A stretch of 64,000 bases of DNA from Martinezella tropici (GTDB lineage Bacteria > Pseudomonadota > Alphaproteobacteria > Rhizobiales > Rhizobiaceae). Both the position numbers and the translations under genes were made by a program. Within the stretch, counting starts at the first letter, position 1, and each line of letters opens with the position of its first letter. Below are positions 1-8,167 of this stretch, piece by piece. The notes under the pieces were generated by a model. That model was not told where the DNA came from, did not search any database, and saw only the letters and a list, made by a program, of their open reading frames with translations. The stretch is from assembly GCF_003287875.1 (NCBI RefSeq), contig NZ_QMKK01000042.1, positions 124,001 to 188,000 on the forward strand, read 5' to 3'.

Positions 1-190
1 CTGGAGCGTCCGCAGAGAAATTCTCGATGGTTTAAGTACACGTATTCTCGAGTACAATTGCAGGCATGAAGCAACATCGGCAAATTCGCATTTCGCGCCT
101 CTTGTTCGAGCAAACGGATGCGCCCATAGCAGATCTCATACCTACCGACATCCAGCTTTCCTCGCTTCGTCTTCTACCTAAAAGCTCTCG

Positions 191-328
191 CTATGAGGTC
201 ATGCCGGCGGCCGACATCAGAATTCGTAAAAGCCCAGCCAACACCGCAAGTGTCGACACCGAGAGGGTCCAGATCACCCCCATCCAAAGGATCTGTCTTG
301 ATAGCCGAAAAACCGACCGGGATCTCAC
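191..328 (-). CDS. CydX/DUF2474-like small subunit of bd-type oxidase (45 aa)
   Basis: This ORF has a GTG start whose last two bases plus the next A form the cydB TGA stop (GTGA, 4-base overlap), so it is translationally coupled to cydB. The product has a basic N-terminus (MRSRSVFRLSRQ) followed by one hydrophobic segment of about 25 residues starting at ILWMGVIWTLS and ending near residue 40. Position, length and single transmembrane helix match the small CydX/DUF2474 subunits encoded after cydB, which stabilise the haem centres of bd-type quinol oxidases. The assignment rests on context and topology rather than a strong motif, because these peptides diverge quickly. It is easily missed because of its length and non-ATG start. 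Confidence 0.65.
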   Translation of the reverse strand: MRSRSVFRLSRQILWMGVIWTLSVSTLAVLAGLLRILMSAAGMTS

Positions 329-1338
329 TCGTGATACCGCGCTTCCGGCTCGGATTTACCCCGGAACACATAGTATGACCAGGTCGTGTAGACCAGGATT
401 ACAGGGATGATCAGGAGCGTTCCGACAAGAGCGAAGCCCATACTTTCAGGCGGTGCAGATGCCGTCCAAATCGAGATCGATGGCGGGATAATGTGGGGCC
501 ACATACTGATGGCAAGGCCACTGTAACCTAGGAACATCAGGACGAGCGCCAGCACGAAAGGTCGCGCTCCCGGTTCATCTCGTCTCAATGCCCACACCTG
601 GAGACCGGTCGCCACGACAACAAGCAGCGGTACGGGTGCGAAAATCAGGAGATTTGGTAAAACGAACCAGCGAGCAGCAACGCTGTTGTGAACAAGCGGC
701 GTCCAAATGCTGACTATCACGATCATGAGGAAAAGTGCGACTGATGTGCACTGCCCAAGCATGCGCATTCTATTGTGCAGATCGCCCGTCGTGCGCATCA
801 CCAGCCAGGTTGATCCGAGCATCATATAGGCAGCTATCAGCGCCAATCCCGTGAAGACGCTGAACGGTGTCAGCCAATCGAATTGGCCGCCGACATAGGT
901 TGTGCCGTCGAGCTGGAACCCGTTGATGAAAGCACCCAATGCAACGCCCTGCGCGAATGTCGCGAGGTAGGAACCGACAGAGAAGGCAGCGTCCCACAAT
1001 GGCTTTCTTCTGTCGCCTGCCTTGAACCGGAATTCGAATGAGACGCCGCGCCAGATGAGCCCGGCAAGCATAAGCATCATCGGGAAATAGAGGGCGCTGA
1101 GTATCGTCGAATAGGCCAACGGAAACGCGGCAAAAAGAGCCGCCCCGCCAAGAACGAGCCATGTCTCGTTGCCGTCCCAAACAGGGGCGACGGTGTTTAC
1201 CATTACATCCCTCTCGACCCGCTTGGGAATGAAGGGAAAGAGAAGGCCGATACCGAGGTCGAACCCGTCCAGGATAACGTACATCATGACGCCGACAGCA
1301 ATTATCGTTGCCCACACAACGGGTAGATCGATGCCCAT
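325..1338 (-). CDS. cydB: Cytochrome bd-type (cyanide-insensitive) quinol oxidase subunit II
   Basis: The 337-residue membrane protein begins MGIDLPVVWATIIAVGVMMY and carries the DGFDLGIG motif around residue 24 and the WDGNETWLV motif near residue 54, both diagnostic of CydB. Its length is that of the short CioB/AppB type rather than the roughly 380 residues of E. coli CydB. With CydA it oxidises quinol and reduces oxygen to water in the inner membrane without pumping protons. The start ATG directly abuts the cydA TAA stop, and a cydX-like gene overlaps its own stop. The reading frame is intact. Confidence 0.95.
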   Translation of the reverse strand: MGIDLPVVWATIIAVGVMMYVILDGFDLGIGLLFPFIPKRVERDVMVNTVAPVWDGNETWLVLGGAALFAAFPLAYSTILSALYFPMMLMLAGLIWRGVSFEFRFKAGDRRKPLWDAAFSVGSYLATFAQGVALGAFINGFQLDGTTYVGGQFDWLTPFSVFTGLALIAAYMMLGSTWLVMRTTGDLHNRMRMLGQCTSVALFLMIVIVSIWTPLVHNSVAARWFVLPNLLIFAPVPLLVVVATGLQVWALRRDEPGARPFVLALVLMFLGYSGLAISMWPHIIPPSISIWTASAPPESMGFALVGTLLIIPVILVYTTWSYYVFRGKSEPEARYHE

Positions 1339-2775
1339 TTAAACGTCCTCCCTTTCGAGCCGCGGCGCAGGATCGATATCATCAGGCGTAGCGGAAAGTG
1401 GTCGCGCTGGCCTTCGGACCTGCCCTGGCTCCTGCGGTGGCTTCTCCGTGCCGTACTTGTCCGGACCTCGAGCTACCATCTTGAGCATGAAGCTGATCCC
1501 TATACCGAAAACAAAGAAGTAGATGAGGATGAACGCAACGAGAGTCACGCTGAGTGCGATCACCGATTGGCCCGACACCGCGTCCTTCGTCCGCATGATG
1601 CCATAAACAACCCAAGGCTGCCGTCCGATCTCGGTGGTCATCCAACCTGCCAGGACCGCGATCAACCCCGCCGGCCCCATGAGTACGGAAAAAATCAAGA
1701 AAGGCCGATAGGTGAAGAGCCGCCCGCGCCACCGTAACAACAGTCCCCCTGCCCCAAGCAGAAGCATTGCCATGCCCAGACCGACCATCACCCGGAACGT
1801 GAAGAAGATTATCGTCGAGTTGGGCCGGTCCTCAGGTGCGAATTCCTTCAATCCGGGTATCTTTCCGCGGAGCGTGTGGGTCAAGATCAAACTTCCGAGA
1901 TAGGGAATCTCGATCGAGTACTTCGTCTCTTCGGCCTGCATATCCGGAATTCCGAAGGCGATGAGGGGCAAGCTGGTCTCCTTTGGATCATTCTCCCAAT
2001 GGCCTTCGATAGCGGCGATTTTCGCCGGCTGATGTTTCAAAGTGTTCAGGCCATGGGCGTCGCCAACTACGATTTGTAGTGGAGCAACGAAAAGGAGCAG
2101 CCACAACGCCATTGAGAACATCTTCCGGACCGCAGGCGTGTCGTTGCCTCGCAATAGATGAAAAGCGCCTGACGCGCTGACGAAGAGCGCTGTGGAAAGG
2201 TACGCCGCCAGCGTCATATGGACCAGTCTATAAGGAAATGACGGGTTGAAGATCACCGCGAGCCAGTCCGTGGGAACGATACGGCCGTCAACGATTGCGT
2301 AGCCCTGCGGTGTTTGCATCCAGCTGTTGGAGGCCAGTATCCATGTCGTCGAAATTAAGGTACCGACAGCGACCATCGTCGTTGCGAACATGTGCAAGCT
2401 GGGTCCGACCTTGTTCCAGCCGAATAACATCACTCCCAGAAATCCCGCCTCAAGGAAGAACGCCGTCAGAACCTCGTAGGTCAAAAGCGGGCCGGTAACG
2501 CCGCCGGCAAATTTGGAGAACCCGCTCCAGTTCGTTCCGAACTCGTAGGCCATTACAATCCCGGAAACGACCCCCATTGCGAAGTTGACCGCAAAGATCT
2601 TCGACCAGAAATGATAGAGCTTCTGATACACGTCGTTTCTGCGGGCGAGCCATAGTGCCTCAAGAACAACAAGATAGCTTGCGAGCCCGATGGTGATCGT
2701 CGGGAAGATAATGTGAAATCCAACCGTGAACGCGAACTGTATGCGAGCGAGTTCAAGTGCGGTGAAATCGAACAT
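1339..2775 (-). CDS. cydA: Cytochrome bd-type (cyanide-insensitive) quinol oxidase subunit I
   Basis: The ATG at 2775 is chosen over the longer frame (to 2850) because GGGAGG lies about 6 bases upstream and the protein then begins MFDFTALELARIQF as CydA proteins do. It has 478 residues. Counted from this start, the haem ligand histidines fall at 21 and 186, and the quinol-loop residues Lys252 and Glu257 lie in the segment KIAAIEGHWE; these match the E. coli CydA positions closely. A GRQPW motif is present near the C-terminus. The quinol loop is short, as in the CioA branch that tolerates cyanide and low oxygen. It is the fourth gene of a minus-strand operon after the dehydrogenase and cytochrome c genes, with a gap of about 100 bases. 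Confidence 0.95.
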   Translation of the reverse strand: MFDFTALELARIQFAFTVGFHIIFPTITIGLASYLVVLEALWLARRNDVYQKLYHFWSKIFAVNFAMGVVSGIVMAYEFGTNWSGFSKFAGGVTGPLLTYEVLTAFFLEAGFLGVMLFGWNKVGPSLHMFATTMVAVGTLISTTWILASNSWMQTPQGYAIVDGRIVPTDWLAVIFNPSFPYRLVHMTLAAYLSTALFVSASGAFHLLRGNDTPAVRKMFSMALWLLLFVAPLQIVVGDAHGLNTLKHQPAKIAAIEGHWENDPKETSLPLIAFGIPDMQAEETKYSIEIPYLGSLILTHTLRGKIPGLKEFAPEDRPNSTIIFFTFRVMVGLGMAMLLLGAGGLLLRWRGRLFTYRPFLIFSVLMGPAGLIAVLAGWMTTEIGRQPWVVYGIMRTKDAVSGQSVIALSVTLVAFILIYFFVFGIGISFMLKMVARGPDKYGTEKPPQEPGQVRRPARPLSATPDDIDPAPRLEREDV

Positions 2776-2875
2776 CACGAACCTCCCGTGTGGCTTGAGC
2801 CAAATGGATCCTCTGCGGCAGACCGGGGCCCTCCATCGGGAGCAAGGCATCTGGACGCACTATCAGCCGAATCCG

Positions 2876-4174
2876 TCATCGAGCCTTCTCCACGTCGTTC
2901 GGCGTTACGCTTCCTCTCTTTCCTCCGAAATGCCCGATGACATAGTTGGCGAGTGCAGCAATTTCCGCGTCCGACAGAGATCTTGCGAAACCAGGCATGG
3001 CCGTCGCCGCCGAGCCGTTCGGATCCGAGGTGCCTTTCAGGATCACTTGCACCAGATTTGCGCCGGTCTCGTCAGCCACAGAATGTGAGCCTGTTAACGC
3101 CGCTCGCGCGCTGTTTTGTCCACTTCCGTCCCAGCCGTGGCAACTTGCGCATGCTCCGGCGAATATCTTGCGACCCAAACCGCCAGGCCCATCGACCGGC
3201 TTCCATGGTTCGGAGGCCGATGCCGGCGTGGCGCCAGCGGTGATGATGCTGCTTGCATAGCTGCTTTTCCGCGGCTCGACTGATCTCAAGTAAGTGACGA
3301 TTGCATCGATATCCGTTTCCGGCAGATGGCTTAGGCTGAGATCTATGGCCTGTCGCATAGCTCCTGCGGCAGGCCCGCGGCCATGTGCGAACCCTTTCCA
3401 AATATACGATTTGATCTGTTCGTCAGACCAGCTTCCGATGCCCGTTTCAAGGTCGGGCGTGATGTTCCAGGCAGTCCACCCCTCGAGACTGCCGCCCGAC
3501 AACGCACTCCCCTGCTTCCTTTGAAACATCAGGCCGCGCGGAGTGTGGCATTCGCCACAATGAGCCAAAGCCTCGACTAGGTAAGCGCCGTTATTCCAGG
3601 CTTCACTCTTGCCGGCGTCTGTCTTGAACGGAGCCGAGGGCACGAACAACAGCTTCCATCCCCGCATCACGTAACGCTGGTTGAAAGGGAAAAGCAGCTC
3701 GTTCTCTGGAGGACTGCTATTCACCGGAGCAAGGGTGTCGAGGTAGGCTTTGATCGCGAGTAAATCATCCGTCGCCAACAGTGCGTAAGAGGTGTACGGA
3801 AACGCGGGATAAAGATCCTCGCCATGCTTACCCACGCCGGATCGCACCGCCCGGACAAATTCGGCATCTGTCCATGTCCCAATACCCGTCTGATCGTCAG
3901 GCGTGATGTTCGGCGAATAGAGTATTCCGAACGGAAGCTCGAACCCGAGCCCACCAGCGAATGGCTTGCCTCCTGGCGCGGTGTGACACGCCTCACAATC
4001 GGCGGCGGTCGTAAGATATTTCCCCCTTGCGATAAGGTCCGGCCCCTTGGGCTGCGAAATGCTCGCGGCAACCTGCGGGAGCCCGTGAGGCCAGAAAAAG
4101 AAGGCGGCCGCCCCCACTGCTACAATGAGTGCGATGGATAGAAGCCCAATCACAACTTTCTTGAGTCCGCTCAT
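2876..4174 (-). CDS. Membrane-anchored triheme cytochrome c (dehydrogenase electron-transfer subunit)
   Basis: This 432-residue protein has an N-terminal hydrophobic anchor (residues about 5-27) and three CXXCH haem c sites: C60-C63-H64 (CEACH), C206-C209-H210 (CGECH) and C342-C345-H346 (CASCH). The three-domain layout is that of the cytochrome subunits of membrane alcohol, gluconate and aldehyde dehydrogenases, which pass electrons from a periplasmic dehydrogenase to ubiquinone. Its ATG overlaps the TGA of the molybdenum subunit gene by 4 bases (ATGA), so the two are co-translated. The inferred role is electron acceptor for the preceding Mo/FeS dehydrogenase and donor to quinone, which the downstream bd oxidase could re-oxidise. 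Confidence 0.9.
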   Translation of the reverse strand: MSGLKKVVIGLLSIALIVAVGAAAFFFWPHGLPQVAASISQPKGPDLIARGKYLTTAADCEACHTAPGGKPFAGGLGFELPFGILYSPNITPDDQTGIGTWTDAEFVRAVRSGVGKHGEDLYPAFPYTSYALLATDDLLAIKAYLDTLAPVNSSPPENELLFPFNQRYVMRGWKLLFVPSAPFKTDAGKSEAWNNGAYLVEALAHCGECHTPRGLMFQRKQGSALSGGSLEGWTAWNITPDLETGIGSWSDEQIKSYIWKGFAHGRGPAAGAMRQAIDLSLSHLPETDIDAIVTYLRSVEPRKSSYASSIITAGATPASASEPWKPVDGPGGLGRKIFAGACASCHGWDGSGQNSARAALTGSHSVADETGANLVQVILKGTSDPNGSAATAMPGFARSLSDAEIAALANYVIGHFGGKRGSVTPNDVEKAR

Positions 4175-6441
4175 GGCCGCCCCGCTCGATCGAGGCTGGT
4201 CAATGCGATTGTCTCGGGGACCCGGTCGCGGTTGCCCTTCCTGGCCAAGCTCGACTTGTCGATCGGTGTCGAACGCAATCGAACGCCGGTGGCCGCAAAA
4301 ATCGCATTCGTCAGCGCGGGTGCAGCGGCAGCCGTACCCACCTCTCCAATGCCGCCGGGAGCTTCGGTGCTCGGCATCACAAAAACCTCGAAAGCCGGAA
4401 CCTCGTTCAGGCGGATTTGCCGGTAGTCATGGAAGTTACTCTGCTCGACCTTGCCGTCTTTGAAAGTAACGCCGTTGAAAAGCGCAGCCGACAAGCCGAA
4501 CAGCACGCCGCCCTGCATCTGCGCAGCGATGATGTCGGGGTTAATCGGAACGCCACAGTCGACCGCGGCAGTCGCCCGGCGAAGATAGACTTCGCCGTAC
4601 TCATCGACCTCAACCTGTACGACAAGCCCCATGTATGAACCGAAGCACTGATGGAGCGAAACGCCGCGGCCGTGACCTTGTGGAAGCGGCTCGCCCCAAT
4701 TCGAGGCGCGAGCTACCTTGTCCAGGACGGCCCTGGCGCGTGGATTGTCGCTTAGAAGTGCTCTGCGATATGCCACTGGATCGAAACCGGCAGCTGAGGC
4801 GAGTTCATCGATGAAGCCTTCCACGACGAACACGTTATGTCCTTCCCCGACGCCGCGCCACCAGTTCACGGCCACAGGGCTATCCTGTCGAAGCCACTCC
4901 CACTTCGCTGCGGGAATGCGATAAGGCTGGCTGACGGAACCCGCGACCAGATCCGGATCCAGTTGACCTTCAGGCCAACCTTTTCGCGTGAAATATTGGA
5001 GGACCGTCGATCCCGTTGTGCGGTGATGGAACGCTTTGGGAAAGCGCGTCTTCTCGTCCAGCGTTGCGACTACGCGATCGCAATAGGCGGGTCTGAACCG
5101 GTCGTGCTGGATATCCTGCTCTCGGGTCCAGATTATCTTGAGCGGGTAATCTGCCAGCTTTGCGAACCGCGCCGCTTGCTGGATCGTGTCTACAGCCAGA
5201 CGTCGGCCGAAGCCCCCGCCGATGAGATAGGAGTGAATATTTACTTGCTCGGCCCGAAGGCCGAGGATCTCGGCCGTGACAGTCTGAGCATCAACTGGCA
5301 CCTGTGTGCTGACCCAAACATCGCATGCGTCCGCTCTCGCATGTATGGTCGTATTGATTGGCTCAAGGGCTGCATGTGCGAGAAAGGGCAATTCATATGT
5401 GGCTTCGATGCGAATTCCACTGGCAAGCTCTTCGTCGGGATTCCCCTGGACTTTGGCGACGATTGGCGTCGCCTTGCAGGTCCGCAGCTCGTGCCATAGA
5501 TCGGCGGACGACAATGTTGCATGCGGCCCGGGCTCCCATTCGACCTCTAAAACGTCAAGGCCCTTCTTTGCCGCCCAGTAATGCTCTCCGACAACCGCTA
5601 CCGCGTCCTCAATTTCAAGGATATCGAGTACGCCGGGCAAAGCTCGGGTTTCGCGATCGTTTATCGATTTGACTTTTCCGCCGATGGTGGGACAGATCTT
5701 GATCGCGGCATAGCGCATACCCGCCACTGCGACGTCTATCCCGAACTTAGCCGTTCCGTTGACCTTTTCGGGCGTGTCGACGCGCCTCAAAGGCTTCCCG
5801 ATCAACTTAAATTCGGACGGCTTCTTCAACGTCATTTCCGTGGGGACAGGCTGTGCCCGGGCGAGTTCAACGAGCGATGCATAGGGCGCGCTGCGCCCAC
5901 TCGATTGATGTAGGACAGTCGCCCGGGAGGCACGGCATTCCGATGCCGCGACCTGCCACTGCTCCGCAGCTGCGTTCACCAGCATAGTCCGTGCTGCCGC
6001 ACCTGCCTTTCTGAGCGGATCAAAAAAAGCACGCACCGATGTCGATCCACCCGTGATCTGGTTCTTGAGAATCGACTGCCCATATGCTCCAAGATCTGCC
6101 GGAGCCAGGGCGACCTCGATTTGGTCCATACCGACTTCCAGCTCCTCTGCCAGCAACATCGCTTCGGTTGTCGCGATCCCCTGTCCCATCTCGGAACTCG
6201 GTACGACGAGCACGATGCGGCCGTCTCCTCCGATGCGAATAAAGCCGTCGGGGACAAACCCGTCGAACCCAGAGGCGGCCGCATCAGTCGCGCCTGCCGC
6301 CAGCAGCCCTTTTTCATCCACCATCGCGCTGGCCCTCTTCGGGAAGGCAAAGCCCAGAAGAAGCGCTGCACTTGCGAACAGAAATTCCCTGCGGCTGGCC
6401 AGGAGTGGGGATGTTGCGTCGAGTACGCCGATCGATTGCAT
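4171..6441 (-). CDS. Xanthine-oxidase-family molybdopterin-binding subunit, Tat-exported (isoquinoline 1-oxidoreductase/aldehyde dehydrogenase beta type)
   Basis: The 756-residue large subunit starts at ATG 6441 (AAGGA 8 bases upstream). The Tat signal SRREFLFASAALLLGF lies near residues 15-30, so the enzyme should be exported folded. Molybdenum-cofactor motifs include MGQGIATTEAMLLAEEL, GGFGRRL and, near the C-terminus, APGGIGEVGTAAAAPALTNA, in which the Glu of GGIGEVG is the catalytic glutamate of the family. This family hydroxylates N-heterocycles or oxidises aldehydes with water as the oxygen source. The partner 2Fe-2S subunit is encoded immediately upstream (the ATG overlaps its TGA region) and a cytochrome c overlaps downstream. 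In acetic acid bacteria and pseudomonads this three-gene set acts as a periplasmic aldehyde dehydrogenase. The substrate here is not determined. Confidence 0.9.
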   Translation of the reverse strand: MQSIGVLDATSPLLASRREFLFASAALLLGFAFPKRASAMVDEKGLLAAGATDAAASGFDGFVPDGFIRIGGDGRIVLVVPSSEMGQGIATTEAMLLAEELEVGMDQIEVALAPADLGAYGQSILKNQITGGSTSVRAFFDPLRKAGAAARTMLVNAAAEQWQVAASECRASRATVLHQSSGRSAPYASLVELARAQPVPTEMTLKKPSEFKLIGKPLRRVDTPEKVNGTAKFGIDVAVAGMRYAAIKICPTIGGKVKSINDRETRALPGVLDILEIEDAVAVVGEHYWAAKKGLDVLEVEWEPGPHATLSSADLWHELRTCKATPIVAKVQGNPDEELASGIRIEATYELPFLAHAALEPINTTIHARADACDVWVSTQVPVDAQTVTAEILGLRAEQVNIHSYLIGGGFGRRLAVDTIQQAARFAKLADYPLKIIWTREQDIQHDRFRPAYCDRVVATLDEKTRFPKAFHHRTTGSTVLQYFTRKGWPEGQLDPDLVAGSVSQPYRIPAAKWEWLRQDSPVAVNWWRGVGEGHNVFVVEGFIDELASAAGFDPVAYRRALLSDNPRARAVLDKVARASNWGEPLPQGHGRGVSLHQCFGSYMGLVVQVEVDEYGEVYLRRATAAVDCGVPINPDIIAAQMQGGVLFGLSAALFNGVTFKDGKVEQSNFHDYRQIRLNEVPAFEVFVMPSTEAPGGIGEVGTAAAAPALTNAIFAATGVRLRSTPIDKSSLARKGNRDRVPETIALTSLDRAGRP

Positions 6442-6442
6442 G

Positions 6443-6886
6443 TCAGGCATCCTTGATCGCAGCGCGTATTCTGACGTAGGTGCAGCACCGGCATATATTG
6501 CCGGACATGGCAGCGTCGATTTCCGCATCGTCGGGTGCCGAGTCTCGTGACAAAAGGGCAGCGGCGGCCATAATCTGGCCCGACTGACAGTACCCACACT
6601 GGACGACCTCGTGTCTCAACCATGCGTCCTGGATACGCCGACCGGCCTCTGTCTCGGCCACGCCTTCAATCGTGGTTATGTTTCCCTGGATGTCGCCGAT
6701 CGGAAGCACGCAAGAGCGTACCGGCTTTCCGTCGAGGTGGACGGTGCACGCTCCACATTGCCCCACACCACATCCGAATTTAGTTCCCGTCATCCCCAGA
6801 AGGTCGCGTAGCGCCCACAGCAGCGGCATATCCGAAGGACCATCCAGTTCAATGCGCTTGCCGTTTATGGTGGCTGGTATTGACAT
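6443..6886 (-). CDS. (2Fe-2S) ferredoxin-like subunit of molybdenum dehydrogenase
   Basis: This 147-residue protein starts at ATG 6886, preceded by AAGAGGAA; an in-frame ATG 27 bases further upstream lacks a comparable site. It has two iron-sulfur clusters: plant-type ferredoxin cysteines 39, 44, 47 and 59 ([10 protein letters not shown] then C59), and the helical second-cluster cysteines 97, 100, 132 and 134 (QCGYCQSGQ and [11 protein letters not shown]). The usual CRCGTY is CRCCTY here, adding one cysteine beside the cluster. It passes electrons from the molybdenum centre to the downstream cytochrome c. It is the first gene of the respiratory operon; upstream lie a 14-bp palindrome and an orphan response-regulator gene. 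Confidence 0.93.
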   Translation of the reverse strand: MSIPATINGKRIELDGPSDMPLLWALRDLLGMTGTKFGCGVGQCGACTVHLDGKPVRSCVLPIGDIQGNITTIEGVAETEAGRRIQDAWLRHEVVQCGYCQSGQIMAAAALLSRDSAPDDAEIDAAMSGNICRCCTYVRIRAAIKDA

Positions 6887-6974
6887 ACTCGGTTCCTCTT
6901 GAGCGCAACTCAACGCCTGCGATTGTTAATTCTCCATGCTGATTTATGTAGAGATACGCGAGGCTAAGAGGCTT

Positions 6975-6988
6975 TATACCGCGGTATA
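6975..6988. promoter_or_regulatory. Perfect 14-bp palindrome, candidate operator of the dehydrogenase/oxidase operon
   Basis: The sequence TATACCGCGGTATA is its own reverse complement. It is centred about 95 bases upstream of the ATG of the 2Fe-2S subunit gene, in the only non-coding space between that operon and the response-regulator gene. LuxR/FixJ-type response regulators bind short dyads of this kind, so it is a plausible target of the neighbouring regulator. Binding is inferred. Confidence 0.45.
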
Positions 6989-7109
6989 GTCCTGGCTTGG
7001 GCCAACCGCGCGGACGCGTGGTATCGAAGACCTCGTACAGCCACACTGTTATCGAAACGACATCCGCTCAGCTGGTTTTAGCGACGTTCTATCGGAACAA
7101 TACCCGCAT

Positions 7110-7871
7110 TCAGGCAAAGGTCGGCATCACGACGCTCCGAGTATCGGCAGTCCACCCCCGGGGTTCGTTGAAGCCGCCGTCGTCCGCGTTCGCGAGAGTT
7201 TGGGACCGTTCGAACGACAGGTGCAGCGAGACGTCCCTTATCAAATCTACCAGGGTCCTCGCCTGCATCTTTTTCATCAAGTTTGCACGGTGCACTTTCA
7301 CGGTGATTTCGGAAATTCCAAGTATGGCGGCGATCTGCTTGTTCAAAAGTCCGTCGACAACGCCCTCCAAGACCTCGCGCTCTCGTGACGTCAAGGAGTG
7401 AAAACGCCGGTCAATCGCGGCCTTGGTACGATTGATGCCGGCACGGTGCCTATACGCCAGATCAGCGGCGCAAACGGCGTCGAGGACTTCCTGCTCCCGG
7501 AACGGTTTTTGGAGGAAGTCGAATGCGCCGGCCTTCATCGCGCGCACGCTCATGCTCACGTCCGCGAAACCGGTCATGAACACGATCAGGGACTGCGAGC
7601 CTCGATGCGACAGGCGCTGCTGGAGATCAAGGCCACTCATCCCCTGCAGCCTTACGTCCAGCAAAATACAGCTGGGTTCGACCGTAAGTGGAGATGAGAG
7701 AAACTCGAGGGCTCCTGCGAACCTCACGACCGAAAACCCCACATTCTCGATCAGATCCGCTACCAGCATGCGAGTATCCGGATCATCCTCGATGACTGCA
7801 ACGCAGCCCAGTTTATGAAGATCATCGTTCAGAGTGGAACTCGTTGCTCGCCTTGATGCAGAAATCATCAT
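7110..7871 (-). CDS. FixJ/NarL-type two-component response regulator (orphan)
   Basis: This 253-residue protein has an N-terminal receiver domain: acidic pocket E28-D29-D30, phospho-acceptor D72 in ILLDVRLQGMSG, T100 and K122 in FLQKPF. A LuxR-type helix-turn-helix follows at about residues 159-203 (LTSREREVLEGVVDG, then LGISEITVKVHRANLMKKM). The ATG at 7871 is preferred because AGGGGA lies 8 bases upstream; the longer frame begins at 7898. No histidine kinase gene lies nearby, so the partner is encoded elsewhere. Domain order is that of FixJ/TodT/StyR regulators, which often control catabolic or respiratory operons. It lies just upstream of the dehydrogenase-oxidase operon on the same strand and is a reasonable candidate for its activator. 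Confidence 0.9.
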   Translation of the reverse strand: MMISASRRATSSTLNDDLHKLGCVAVIEDDPDTRMLVADLIENVGFSVVRFAGALEFLSSPLTVEPSCILLDVRLQGMSGLDLQQRLSHRGSQSLIVFMTGFADVSMSVRAMKAGAFDFLQKPFREQEVLDAVCAADLAYRHRAGINRTKAAIDRRFHSLTSREREVLEGVVDGLLNKQIAAILGISEITVKVHRANLMKKMQARTLVDLIRDVSLHLSFERSQTLANADDGGFNEPRGWTADTRSVVMPTFA

Positions 7872-8167
7872 TGGGCTTCCCCTCTCGCGCTTCGACACAA
7901 GTCAAGCTTACGCGTGTTTCCCCAAGACAAAAGTTGAAGTCAGTGAAATCGTGTCAAACGGTGCAAAAGCGGAGGCAAACCCCGCTTTGACAATTGTCCG
8001 CCGGCGTCTTTCCCACCACGGCGGTACGCCGGGATGAAAGCTTGCACTGTCGACGCAAGATCAGCAACGGCACTGGTCCAGTCATCGCCGGAGCAAGGCG
8101 AGCTAGTTTTCAGGACTTATCGACCAGCCGCAGCCATCCAGCGATGGCCGTGGCGCCGTTCGTACCG

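Noticed and set aside
66..410. 114-codon plus-strand frame
   Set aside because: It runs antisense across the cydX-like gene and the end of cydB, has no ribosome site and no family resemblance.
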